From Cryptomeria japonica (lineage: Eukaryota > Streptophyta > Pinopsida > Cupressales > Cupressaceae): 54,194 nucleotides of DNA. The position numbers were made by a program, and so were the translations under genes. Shown here piece by piece: positions 33,171 through 44,540 of the stretch; the first letter of the stretch is position 1; each line of letters opens with the position of its first letter. Below the pieces are notes generated by a model. That model was not told where the DNA came from. It searched no databases and saw only the letters and a program-made list of their open reading frames with translations. The DNA is taken from the NCBI RefSeq assembly GCF_030272615.1, contig NC_081415.1:606664637-606718830 (forward strand), read 5' to 3'.

Positions 33171-34466
33171 GTGACCCAGGTCTCTGAAGTTTCCCCAACT
33201 TCGGTGACCCAGGTCTCTGAAGTTTCCCCAACTTTAGTGACCCAGGTATTCGAAGTTCCCCCAACTACGGTGACCTTGGTCTGCAAAGTTTCCCCAACTA
33301 CGGTGACCTAGGTCTCCGAAGTTCCTTGGTCTTCTCTTCCTCAACCCCGGAACTCTGGAACCCCGAAGTTCTCGGGTTCCCAAGTTTTCCCAACTTCGGT
33401 GAGCCAGGTTTCCGAAGTTTCCCCAACTTCGGTGACACAGGTCTCTGAAATTTTCCAAAGTTCTTTCCGGCTGGCAACATTTCCGGATGGCGTGATCGAC
33501 AGTCAAGGCTTTAAATGCTCTGACAACTTTTGTGACTTATCACCTTTTGTGGAGCCACATGGGTGCATTTAAGGTTTTTGGTAAGATTTCCATCAAGGGA
33601 GGTACGGGGCCATGCTTGTTGTGGTGACTTATGTCATGTCTGCATGCTCTGACTTTGGAAGGTCAGTCAATCCACCTTTCTCAGGGTTGCATTTTCAGGG
33701 TATGGCTAGGTTGCTTGCATGTACAGAAGTCAAGTGCATGCACTTCCCTACACTCCCAAACTGACATACAAGGGTCATGATCACTCTTGTAACCAATTTT
33801 CTATATAAAGACTGTTATGTCTCATTGTAAAGGGTTCTCTCCCTTCTGGCTTGAGCTATTTCATGCTCTCCCACTTCTCTTGTATTTATCTTGCATTCGT
33901 GCAACTGGAAGTTTGGCCATTGACCTTATAATTAATTGAAATCACCATTCTTGCCTACTTTCAACTTATGTATGCTGTGTATGTTTCCTTACCTTCATCA
34001 TAGATGTATGTTTTGTGGTTCTTCTCTCATATATGCTGTGTTAAATTTATTTCTGAGTGTGACTTGTGGGAAACCTTCTCCCCTCTTGGTATTCAATGAA
34101 TTCTAACCTTCATACATGCATTGGGGTCACTCATACAACTGATGTTTGTGCATCTCCTGGGTGTTTCAGTTGATTTTTTTATGTCATTTCAGGTAGGGAG
34201 AGGAACAATCTCTTCTTGGTGCATCACCTCCTTTTATTTCAAGCATTTTTCTCTTCCCTTTACCTTTGCAATTTGTTAGGATAGGCTTAGGAGTAACTTT
34301 TGGAGTGTTGAGTTGGTTCAACACCTGCACCTGGATTGAGAAGGAAGCCGACCTTCTATGATGATTCAACCCCCTTGCGCAAGGTCCCACACTTCGGGGT
34401 TGTTTCCATGTTTCATGAGGTTGCTAAGTTGATAGCTCAACAAGGGTGCAAGGTTTTGTGGTAACA
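33171..34466 (+). repeat. 3' LTR, right part
   Basis: Continues the array to about 33465, then TTCCGGATGGCGTGATCG and the R/U5 part to TTGTGGTAACA. TATA box CTATATAAAG at 33801-33810 is intact. Confidence 0.9.
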
Positions 34467-34597
34467 GTAAAGAAAAAGAACAAATAATATAATCTGACCT
34501 TAAACTTTATATAATGATTAAAAAAGTGGGTTCCAATTAGAGTGACATATCTTATTCCTTCCTGTGAAGTTCACGTATGAGGCCTAATATATATATA
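34467..34597. repeat. Target duplication GTAAA and right part of the split repeat unit
   Basis: GTAAA at 34467-34471 equals 23439-23443. 34472-34597 then continues the unit begun at 23393. Confidence 0.9.
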
Positions 34598-34775
34598 TTG
34601 GAATGCTCTCATAGACCTACGATAAAACCATTTTGGTGCTATGGTAAAGAAAAAGAACAAATAAAATAATCTAACATTAAACTTTATATAATGACTAAAA
34701 AAGTGGGTTGCAATTAGAGTGACATATCTTAGTCCTTCCTGTCAAATTCATGTATGAGGCCTTATATATATATAG
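34598..34775. repeat. Uninterrupted neighbour unit (natural empty site)
   Basis: About 178-bp unit starting TTGGAATGCTCTC that matches 23393-23443 plus 34472-34597 and contains a single GTAAAGAAAAAG where the neighbour has the 11-kb insertion. Confidence 0.9.
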
Positions 34776-34852
34776 ATATATATATAGACACACACGCTCG
34801 CACACATGCACACGCATACACAAACACACACACACAAACACGCACACACTAT
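34760..34852. repeat. Compound microsatellite (TA)n-(CA)n
   Basis: TATATATATA tract followed by ACACAC interrupted by G and T. Confidence 0.9.
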
Positions 34853-35239
34853 ACTATAGTTTAAACAAGAGCTAATATTCAATTAAATTGTCTTTTGTTA
34901 CCATAGAATAAGTTGAATGGAGAGTTTTGGTTGGATTAATTGTCATTGATCTCAAATGGTCAGTCAGTGGCCATGCCAAATAAAGTATGAAGGGTTCGAT
35001 TTGTGCCAAATTTATGGCACCTTTATTGCGATCCCAATGGTAAAGAAAAATTAGTGACCATTTACATGGGCTGACCCAACGTCCAAAGTGCCAATGAGGA
35101 AGGATTAGATAATGTGAAATTAATTAAATAACATGGCAACAATAATTTGAATGAGCCCCTTGGAGCGATGCACATTTAATTGCATTTAAATTAATCTTTA
35201 CTAATTTATTGGTGCCTCGTACAAAAGGGACAATCTCTT
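34853..35239. other. Intergenic, nothing recognised
   Basis: No gene, LTR end or RNA gene seen. Confidence 0.4.
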
Positions 35240-35990
35240 AGGGAGAAGTACCCATCCTTAGGCAAGGAAGTTCTATATATTAAAAATATTTAAGTAATAT
35301 CTTGCTACTTGCCGATGTCTTTGGAAGGACATGACTTTTGGATGAAGAGGCATAATATGAGGTATAAACAGAAGAGTCTTTTGGTGGACAAAACACAATA
35401 TTATTTAAGCTATTTTCAGATGTATGAAGGGCAGAGTTAAGAGACTACTACAGCATATCTATATTATTTATGTGAGCAGATTTATGAGACTAAATTAGTC
35501 TCATGTTTGTGAAGATTCTGTGGTGAAATTATGCAAGATCTGTAAGTGTACGTTGTGAAGATTTGGAGCAGATATAGTGCATATCTTCATCAAGATATAT
35601 TTCAGATTTGAGAGCAATAATTGAAGATCATATTGCTGATGTGAGTGGAGATGTATTGCAGATTTGAGAGCAAAGTTTTGAGGCAGATTTTGTTGAAGGT
35701 GATCTAGAGCAGATCCAAATATATTATTATTTTGCATTACAAAGGTTCGTGCCTTATATTTGCGAGATCTGGAAGTGGGTGCCTCTCATTCAAAGAGATT
35801 GGTGTCTTTTCCTGAGTTGGTGCTTAGTGGAGGGGATTGGTGTCTCCTGCCGGTTGGTGCCTATGAAGTTGTAAGAAGATTCAAATATAAGAAAATATTT
35901 TGTTTTCACTGGCAAGGGTTTCCACGTTAATCTTGGGTGCATCTCGTGTTCTCGATTGTTAGATCAATGGTGTAGCTCATGGCTTTGTAT
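35240..35990 (+). mobile_element. Copia-type LTR fragment
   Basis: Plus-strand version of the pieces in the first 4.5 kb: GAAGAGGCATAATATGAGG and a TATA-like GGTATAAAC (35358-35366), GCAGATTT-rich middle, GGTGCC/GGTGTC units (35790-35870), and the U5 block CTGGCAAGGGTTTCCACG (35910-35928). Ends not defined. Confidence 0.55.
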
Positions 35991-36907
35991 TGAATCCTAC
36001 ATTTAAAATTATTATAGCATTTGTGTTTATATGTTAGCTTATTCAGTTCTGTTTGTACTTACCCTACTCATTCTCTATTTTCCATTAAACTATGTAAATG
36101 TTTAGTTGTAGGTTTTACTTTTTAGTCAAAATGTATAAAATCCTTTGCCTAATGTTTAAAGAGCATTTTATTATTTTACTGTAGGCAAAACCAAAAAGAT
36201 ATGTACTTACATTTTATTTGATACAAACTTTAACTACCACAAAAATCATTGTAAGATTGTTAATTGTAAGTACATATTGTTTAGTTTTGGGTTAGTTTTT
36301 AATTTATAGGGAGCATCCCTTTTAATTTGAAGAGCAAATTTACTGCACATTGTTCCGTTTTGTGTCACATTGAAAGGTGCAAATTAAAATGCTAAAACTT
36401 CTTCCAAATTGGCCAAATAGCCTGAAATTGCACTACCCTCACATTATTTTTTATCTTTTCAAACACTAAGAATAGGTGTCAAAATTTGCATGAGAATAGT
36501 CAACACCATATTTTGAAGTTGGTGGCCAAGGCTTCTATATTTTGACTGAAAATTCAAATGTAGGCATCACTTAGGAAAAGACAATTTCAGTGTGCCAGGT
36601 TTCTTCCTTCTTTTAGATTTGATTTCCATTGGTCATTGTTCAATCTTTGGAAATGACTAAATATTTGAGTAAGTGTGGTGACTTTCTAACTTCTCCTTAG
36701 GCATGAATCACTTATGTTCTTGAAGATGACCGAACATGCTAAAAAGTGTGCTAACTCATTGATGTTGATTAGGACATCTCTTGTCCCTTACTGTGGTCTG
36801 ATATACTTAATAAAAAATTTCCCTGTCATTAGGAATAGAAAGGAAAGACAAAACATTTCATAATCGCACATGAATTCCTTAATTCTTTCTAGTGATTCAT
36901 TAATGTT
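35991..36907. other. Intergenic, nothing recognised
   Basis: AT-rich sequence without coding or repeat signal that I can name. It continues at 42844 across Copia element 1. Confidence 0.4.
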
Positions 36908-36912
36908 GGTTA
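36908..36912. repeat. Target duplication GGTTA (left)
   Basis: Identical to 42839-42843. Confidence 0.95.
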
Positions 36913-37594
36913 TGTAAATGTTATTGCAATTTCCAATTTAATGAACAAGTTATATGCTAGATGGTGTATTTAAGATTTTGGTATTATTACTATGACAATA
37001 ATATTATCGTCTTTCTTTTCTGCAGGTAAGGAGGATGAACATGTATTGATTTCAATGTCATTCCTTTTCTTTTGAATGATGTATATATAGTAAAGCAGTC
37101 ACGATCAAGTGGCACCTTGATCAGACATGTCTTTTAGACATGTCCGACCAAGATGTCACTTGGTCGTGACTGTCTACCGATTCACTCTGTGTTCATGATA
37201 ACTTAATCGGTGCCATTGTAAATGATAACAGATCGATATAAACACACCTGATAATGAATCGGTGTCAAAGCAAATGATAACAGATCGATATAAACACACC
37301 CGATAATGAATCGGTGTCAAAGAAAACAAGCCCGATAACTAATAGCATTTAGATCCCGATAACTAATAGCATTTAGATTGACACTTAACTATGTTAAGCA
37401 GGTCGTCGATCTAAACCTTCTTTATCCAATATCAATATCATAATCAAGATCAAAGTTACAGTCTGATAAACATATTCAGTTCGGAAAGCATAAATCAGAT
37501 AATCTAATAGCATAGATGAGTAAACCAAAACAGAATGGAGGAGATTAACGAGTTAGGAAAATCTTATCTTGCAGAAGCTACTAATGCATTAACA
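36913..37594 (-). repeat. Copia element 1, 3' LTR
   Basis: 682 bp. Contains a 24-bp duplication (CCCGATAACTAATAGCATTT plus AGAT, near 37330-37380) missing from the 5' LTR, a TATA box CTATATATAC (minus, about 37081-37090) and a long imperfect hairpin (37096-37172). Confidence 0.95.
37096..37172. repeat. Imperfect 77-bp hairpin in the Copia 1 LTR
   Basis: Outer arms CAGTCACGATCAAGTG and CACTTGGTCGTGACTG, inner arms AGACATGTC and GACATGTC. It is just upstream of the TATA box in the transcription direction, so probably a cis-regulatory palindrome. Repeated in the 5' LTR at 42364-42440 with one changed arm base. Confidence 0.8.
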
Positions 37595-37606
37595 CTCCCT
37601 CTTAGC
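37595..37606 (-). promoter_or_regulatory. Polypurine tract, Copia element 1
   Basis: GCTAAGAGGGAG on minus, adjoining the 3' LTR. Confidence 0.9.
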
Positions 37607-38149
37607 TTTGGAAGATAGATAAAGTAACTTGCATCACATTTCTTTTTCCATAATGTTAGTCTCCAAGAATATATATCATCTATACATATGATATGAAGTA
37701 TCATCAGGACATAATATACAAATATAAAACATCACTCTAAGCATGTGACATAGAGTATCACCTAACCATGTGATATAAAAGATTCATCATTTCATTATGA
37801 CAAGATATCACCTAAACACGTGATATCGGTATTGCCTAAACACGCAATACTAAGGATAAACATATGAGGATGGTTAGATTCTCATCTTATCCAGGTTGTG
37901 ATATGTGCACAAACATTTTATACAAATGTTTTATCACAACACCATCATGGCACATCCATGACATACCAGAGATCCAACATGATAATTGGTTTAGAGAATC
38001 ATAAGATCGTCACCTTATGATGTCTACATACAAGTGTTCATAATCTGAGAGATCGTCACCTCTTAGATATGAACACAGGGGGTGAAACTCAGAATGTCTC
38101 AACATGACAAAAGAAGTTTACACATTAAACATCTTATTTACAAAGCAGA

Positions 38150-41100
38150 TTACCTTTCTATCATACCTAAACCTTTTCTGAAGTGATCAACCTTCATTGT
38201 GGAAAGTGGTTTGGTCAGAATATCTGCAGTCTGATCTCTTGTACTAACATATTCCAATTTGATCACATTTTTGTCTACCATGTCTCGTACATAATGGTAT
38301 GGAATCTCAATATGCTTAGATCTGTCATGAAATACTGGATTTATAGAAATCTTTATGCAGCTTTGGTTGTCAGAGTGAATGACAGTGGGTTTCATGGGTT
38401 CACCAAATAGTCCCACAAGCAACTTCCTAAGCCATACTGCCTCTCGAGCAGCCATGGAAGCTGCAATGTACTCAGCCTCGGTGGAACTCTGTGCTATAGA
38501 AGACTGTTTTTTGCTGATCCAAGAAATCATAGCTGATCCTAAATTGAAGCAACACCCTGAAGTGCTTTTCCTGTCAGTCACACTCCTAGCCCAATCTGAG
38601 TCTGTAAATCCGTGTAGGTCTAGATCGACTTTCTCATATTTGAGACCAAGGTTTAGAGTACCTTGTAAGTATCTCATAATGTGTTTCACGGCAATCAAGT
38701 GGATTTCCTTAAGCTCACACATAAAATGACTTAAGGCATTGACTGCATAACAGATATCTGGCCTTGTATTCACTAGATACATGAGAGACCCAATCATCTG
38801 TTTGTAGAGAGTAGGGTTAGTGGATTGTGACTCTGCTGATGCTTTCTTAAGTTTATGTAAATTTGTTTCCATGGGAGAGGTCATAGGTTTGCAGTTATGC
38901 ATTCCGAATCTCTTCAAAATGTCCAAGGTATACTTTCCCTGGTTTAGTATAATATTTTTAGAATTTTGCCATATTTCCAAACCTAGGAAGTAATGAAGGA
39001 GTCCCAAGTCCTTCATATCAAATTCTTTAGATAAATCTTTCTTACATTGATTTATGAGGTGATCTTCTCCTGTGATTAGTAATTTATCAACATATAGAAT
39101 CAATATTAACATATCACCTTTATTTTGTTTGTAGTAGAGATTTGGATCTGCATCATTTTTAGAGAAGCCTAGTTTAGAGAGATAGGTGTCAATTCTTTCA
39201 TACCAGGCCCTGGGAGCCTGTTTAAGCCCATATAGAGCTTTCTTGAGTCTGCACACATGAGACTTTGCACCCTGAATTTCAAATCCTTCAGGTTGCTCTA
39301 GGTAGACTTCTTTTGAGATCTCACCATTAAGAAATGCTGTTTTAACATCCATCTGGTGCACCTTCCACCCTTTTGCTGCTGCAATGGCTAGTACTGTTCT
39401 TACTGAGGTATATCTGGCCATAGGTGCAAAGGTTTCTTCATAGTCTATTCCTTCCCTTTGAGAGAACCCTCTAGCTACAAATCTGGCCTTGTGCTTTTCA
39501 ATACTGCCATCTGCAACATGTTTGATTTTAAACAACCATTTTGATGAAACAACTGATTTCTTAGGAGGCCTAGGAACGATCTCCCAAACATCATTCTTCA
39601 TAATGGACTGATACTCTTCAGACATAGCATCCTTCCATACTTGATGTTTAAGTGCATCTGATACATTGTTTGGTTCAGCTTTAGAGAGATCATTCATAAG
39701 AGCAACATAGCTAGTGAATTTGTTAGGTCTTTTGCTTTCCCTGAAGGTTCCTGAAGGAGCAACAAACATCTGAGCTTCTGCTACAGTCTTGGTGGCCCAT
39801 AAAGGTCTTTTCTTGAGGTTTTCTCTAGGTAGGATTGGAGTTTCACCTATAGTTTCCTCAAGATTCTCCCTTTGAAGCTCAGGAGTAGGATCTTCTTCTA
39901 TGTTAGGAGTGGGGATATAGTTTTCAGGCTCTATTGTACTTAGGGCTCTTTTGAAAGCTAAATCTTCTTCAAAGATTACATGCCTACTAAGTTCAATATT
40001 TCTCTGACCATGTATATATATTCTGTAGGCCTTGGATGTTTCACTATATCCTACAAGTATTCCTCTTTTTCCAGAAGGTTCTAGTTTTAGTCTTTTCTCT
40101 TTAGGTACATGTATATAGATAGGACACCCAAATATCCTAAGGTGGTTGATATCCGGCTTTAGTTTGGTAAATACTTCTTTAGGAGTTTTATCTTCAAGAT
40201 GTGAGTGAGGACATCTGTTTTGTATATACACAGTAGTGTTAGTTGCTTCTGCCCAAAGATTGATATTTAGATTCTGATCAAGAATCATGGCTTTGGCAGC
40301 TTCTACAATTGTGCTATTTTTCCTCTCAGCTACTCCATTTTGTTGAGGATTATAAGATATTGTTAGCTCCCTCTTAATCCCTGAGTTTTTACAAAAATCT
40401 TTAAATAATTCTGATGTGTATTCCCCCCCATTATTAGTCCTTAGGATTTTAATTTTATTTCCTGAGTGGTTCTCCATCAGTGATTTAAACTCTTTAAACC
40501 TACTAAGGATTTCATTTGATTCTTTACACTTCAGAAAGTAGATCCAAGTTTTCCTAGAGTAGTCATCAACAAATATTACATAATACAAACATCCTCCTAG
40601 AGGGGGAACAGACATTGGTCCACATACATTAGAATGAACTAACTCTAAAACTTTGCTTGTCTTCCGAGTACTATTATGGAAGGCACCCTTCATATTTTTA
40701 CCTAGGGCACATCCCTTGCATGCCTCTGAATGATATTGCTGCAACTTAGGTATACCTGTGACAAGGCTTCCCATAGATGATAAAGTTCTATAATTCAAGT
40801 GGCCTAGTCTTCTATGCCAGACCTCATTTGCATTTGTTGCTTCATGAATTAGGGCTAGGTTGGGCTCTGTGCACAACTCATACAAATAGCCTTGTCTTTG
40901 ACCAATGACTTTAGCTTTCTTGATGGAAGAATTTCTTGGCCAAGCCAACACCTTGTTCTCCATGAAGGTTACTTTGTATCCGTTATCTTCTAGGGCTGAT
41001 ATGGAGACTAGATTTCTCTTGATGCCAAGGACATATAGTACTCTTTCGAGTTGCAATGATATGCCTGTCTTCAGTTTGATGGTGCAGGAACCAATTCCTC

Positions 41101-42091
41101 TAACTGGATGTAAGGAATCATTTCCGATGGTTACTTCCTCATCATTATCCTCTGTCACGGAGTCTAGCACTTCTCTAAACCCTGTAATGTGTCTGGATGA
41201 GCCACTGTCGATCACCCAGGAGTTAGATTTATTTGATGCATGGCTTGTAAGTGCTGAGTAGAGGACATAGTTCTGGGAGTCATCTTCTCTTTTAGATTTT
41301 CCTGCTCTGGCAAATGTCGCTTGTTTGGCTCTCTCTAGACATTTTGCAACAAAGTGTTCGAACTTATCGCACCTATAGCATTGAATATGTGATAGGTCTC
41401 TCTTTGAAGTGTTCTTGCCTTGATGACCCTTCCTCTTCCTAAATTGCTTCTTCTTGGTTGTCTTATTTGTGTTAGTGTTTAGAACTTGAAGGTCTTCGTC
41501 TATGTTCTTTTGTTTTATTCCCATCTTGTTCAATCTTGATTCTTCTTGGAGACAATCGTCCCTTAATCTTTCAAATTTAGGATACTTGGACCTTGCACTG
41601 ATGCCTTGGACGAATGTACTCCATCCACTAGGCAACCCATCTAGAGAAATGAGTGTTAACTCTTTGCTTTGGATCTCGTAATCCAGAGTTGCTAGTTCGT
41701 CTCTTAGAATTGATATCCGCATAAAGTAGGCGTTGATTGTCTCCCCCTTGTTCATGGTGATATGATTTATTTCTCGTTTTAATGCCAGAGTTCGACTTGC
41801 ATTTGATATCTCAAATGTGCTTTCAAGTGCTTTGAACATTTTATAGGCTGTCTGATGTTTTCTTATGATGGGCATTATGTTGTTTCTCACCCCATCAACT
41901 ATTATTTTTATGGCCTTTTCATTTCCCTCAATCCATGCTGTTTTGTCAGGTTCATTTTCAGGTTGGTCATTTTTAGTTTGAACAAATGAATCTACTTTGT
42001 TCTCTTTTAAGATCATTTGGATTCTGAACTTCTAGGTTGAAAAATCATTGCCACCTCCGAGTCTATCTTCGAATCTGATAGTGCTGGCCAT
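38150..42091 (-). pseudogene. Copia gag-pol polyprotein, near-intact
   Basis: The open part is 1,288 codons from an internal ATG at 42016. The likely original start is the ATG at 42089-42091 (MASTIRFEDRLGGG), and codon 20 is TAG where the family has tryptophan, giving 1,313 codons in frame. Order (numbering from 42016, approximate): gag 1-200; CCHC knuckle CYRCDKFEHFVAKC about 213-226; protease VIDSGSS about 268-275; GAG-pre-integrase HRRLGHLN and CKGC 400-437; integrase core 455-570; RT 810-1040 with MDVKTAFLNG and YGLKQAPRAWY; RNase H 1130-1250 with TDSDWA, STEAEYIA and HSDNQS. Three catalytic sites are changed: integrase HSN for HSD (40628-40630), TNN for TDN (40433-40435), and RT YVDK for YVDD (39083-39085). 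No frameshift. Confidence 0.95.
42032..42034 (-). other. Nonsense codon 20 of Copia gag
   Basis: TAG between NDFST and KFRIQMIL; Copia gag proteins normally have W here (the 'W-K-F/W' motif). One G to A change explains it. Confidence 0.85.
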
Positions 42092-42165
42092 TGGAGAAAT
42101 GTGATGTAGTATATAACCTTGTTCTTAAATTATTCACAAAATTGAATAGCCTCAAATTCGATCAA

Positions 42166-42181
42166 CCTGGCTCTAATACCA
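42166..42181 (-). promoter_or_regulatory. Primer binding site, Copia element 1
   Basis: TGGTATTAGAGCCAGG on minus, immediately after the 5' LTR; complementary to the 3' end of initiator tRNA-Met with one mismatch. Confidence 0.95.
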
Positions 42182-42838
42182 TGTAAATGTTATTACAATT
42201 TCCAATTTAATGAACAAGTTATATGCTAGATGGTGTATTTAAGATTTTGGTATTATTGCTATGACAATAATATTATCGTCTTCTTTTCTGCAGGTAAGGA
42301 GGATGAACATGTATCGATTTCAACGTCATTCCTTTTCTTTTGAATGATGTATGTATAGTAAAGCAGTCACGATCAAGTGGCACCTTGATCAGACATGTCT
42401 TTTAGACATGTCCGACCAAGATGTCACTTGGTAGTGACTGTCTACCGATTCACTCGATGTTTATGATAACTTAATCGGTGCCGTTGTAAATGATAACAGA
42501 TCGATATAAACACACCTGATAATGAATTGGTGTCAAAGCAAATGATAACAGATCGATATAAACACACCCGATAATGAATCGGTGTCAAAGCAAACAAGCC
42601 CGATAACTAATAGCATTTAGATCGATGCTTAACTATGTTAAGCAGGTCATCGATCTAAACCATCTTTATCCAATATCAATATCATAATCAAGATCAAAGT
42701 TACAGTCTGATAAACATATTCAGTTTGGAAAGCATAAATCAGATAATCTAATAGCATAGATGAGTAAACCAAAACAGAATGGAGGAGATTAACGAGTTAG
42801 GAAAATCTTATCTTGCAGAAGCTACTAATGCATTAACA
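42182..42838 (-). repeat. Copia element 1, 5' LTR
   Basis: 657 bp. The TATA position reads CTATACATAC (about 42349-42358), changed from CTATATATAC in the 3' LTR, so the promoter copy may be weakened. Confidence 0.95.
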
Positions 42839-42843
42839 GGTTA
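42839..42843. repeat. Target duplication GGTTA (right)
   Basis: Matches 36908-36912. Confidence 0.95.
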
Positions 42844-43742
42844 TGCCCTTCAGCTGACTAAGAGAAGAAGATGACAAAAAGATGTTTCCCTAGCCTTTCT
42901 CTTGGGTGCACTTAAGTTTACTAGGTTGCGACTTGATTAGATGACTTGGCTGGTTTACTTTGTCTTTTTGTTGCCGAATGCAGGCATTTAACTCGTATCA
43001 TGACAAACAACTCGAGTGCTGTTTTATTCACTCTTTTTCATTCGCACCATTTGTCTCAATGAAATCACAACTTCAGTTCCTTGTCACCTTTGCTTGGATT
43101 TTCATTTCCAAGGTACATATATCTTTCTATTGGAGTGCCAGTCATTCACAAGAGTTTTTGAAATCGTCACTTCTCTTTTGGATCATTCTTTATGTTGATT
43201 GGATTGCCATCTATTTACCCTCTTACCACAATATGAGCTTAAATTTATGCTTGTTGGAGCTGTTATCACTTAAAAAAGGATGTTCTTAGACTTGTTTTCT
43301 TTTCTTTTACTTACAATATGTTCTCTTGCAGATCCAAATCACAATAACCACTGTCTAAATCTAATTCATCTCGATCTGAATACATATGCAACCATGAGCA
43401 ACATGCAAAAGCTTGTTAGTCTGAAAAACTAGACTAAGACACAATACAATTATCACTTATTGGGAATGACTTAATACTAATTTAGATTTAACACACCATT
43501 GATCAATAAATTGATGATGAAAAATGGGTTTCATATGCTACAATCGCTGAGTTTTGGATTGGGTGCAACATTAAGCAACTTAAAAGAATCTTAGGAGAAA
43601 AATCTAGAGTGCTATTGATTTTGAGGACTAGACAATTGAATATAGCAACAAACTCTTTCACAAACTCGTCTCTCTTGGCAGTTGAGATTTAGTGAACAGG
43701 ATATCACTATCTTTAGCTGTTTTGAAGTATTCAAGAAATTTG
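42844..43742. other. Intergenic, nothing certain
   Basis: The open frame 42960-43289 (plus) has no recognisable domain and may be chance. No element ends seen. Confidence 0.35.
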
Positions 43743-44540
43743 TGTTGGGAATATTGTTATCATTGATGTCAAAGGAAGACTACCGTCACGATTGAAGTCA
43801 AAGGAGTCATTGATGTGAAAGGAAAGTTATGGATGTCGAAGAAAGGAAGAAGGAAATCCTCAAAGGCCAAAGGCCACAAATCGCTGCATTAAGATCATCA
43901 AAGGATGGCAAAGGATGGCTAACTTCATTTATGGCATCACTCTATTTATAATCTAATTTATGGTAAAGGAGAGATAAACATATTGTTGCTGTCAAAGAAG
44001 AAAATATATGACTTGATATGTAATTATCAATGGGAAATTAAATAATTATCACTCGGTAAGGCTGACCCCGTCAAGGCACTTAAAATTAATAAAATAATGA
44101 GCATTTTATGGGGCTGACCCCAATAAGACACCGCTGGTTTAAAGGCAATATATTATCACTCTGTATTGCCGACCCTTCTAGTGTTTTTGCCAACTTGAGG
44201 AAGGTAAAAGAAGTTGAGTTTATATGATAAAAGGTCGACCTTGCGTATGTATTTGCGATTTTGGGAATCAATTGCTTTTTTTTTGTTAACTCAGGGGTAT
44301 CCCAGCGACCCAGCCTAGTGCTCAACCTGCCTTGCCTTGGTCTTATTTTTTGCCATGTTTGGGAATTAGTTGTATTCAAAGATATGGTTGACCTCCTTGT
44401 GATAGTCACCCCTCTTTGGTGAAAAAGTGCATGTGTGGTGGATAAAAGAAGGTAAAATTGTGGTGAATGAAGTATGCAATTAACGAAATATCTTCCTATA
44501 GGAAACTACTTCCTCCTCTACTTTCTATCCAAGCACCCAA
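43743..44540 (+). mobile_element. LTR piece, TGTTGG-ATTGATGTCAAAG family
   Basis: Begins TGTTGGGAATATTGTTATC then ATTGATGTCAAAGG. Contains two or three GGCTGACCCC phrases (44060-44175). Cut or followed directly by another LTR start at 44541. Confidence 0.45.

Larger units (their letters stand above)
23444..34466 (+). mobile_element. Non-autonomous LTR element, nested by a solo LTR
   Basis: LTR retrotransposon on plus flanked by a perfect 5-bp duplication GTAAA (23439-23443 and 34467-34471). The 5' LTR is 23444-25220 (1,777 bp). The 3' LTR starts at 27591 and ends at 34466, interrupted by a 4,743-bp solo LTR (28423-33165). Without that insertion the element is about 6.3 kb. The 2.37 kb interior (25221-27590) has a PBS-like TTTTTGGCATGTCCGGTGGG start, gag-like and acidic open segments, and no protease, RT, RNase H or integrase. 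It therefore needed enzymes in trans. The non-array parts of the two LTRs differ by roughly 6-7% by eye, so it is older than Copia element 1. Confidence 0.9.
36913..42838 (-). mobile_element. Copia element 1, structurally complete
   Basis: 5,926-bp Ty1/Copia retrotransposon on minus with perfect target duplication GGTTA. LTRs are 36913-37594 (3') and 42182-42838 (5'), about 18 substitutions plus a 24-bp duplication and a 1-bp indel apart (near 2.7% by eye), making it the least diverged insertion here that I could compare. PBS (42166-42181), PPT (37595-37606) and one polyprotein frame in the Copia order gag-PR-IN-RT-RNase H are all present. An early nonsense codon and three altered catalytic residues argue that this copy cannot move by itself. 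Confidence 0.97.

Noticed and set aside
38379-38729. Plus-strand frames over Copia RNase H (also 38183-38410, 40905-41261)
   Set aside because: Antisense shadows of the polyprotein.
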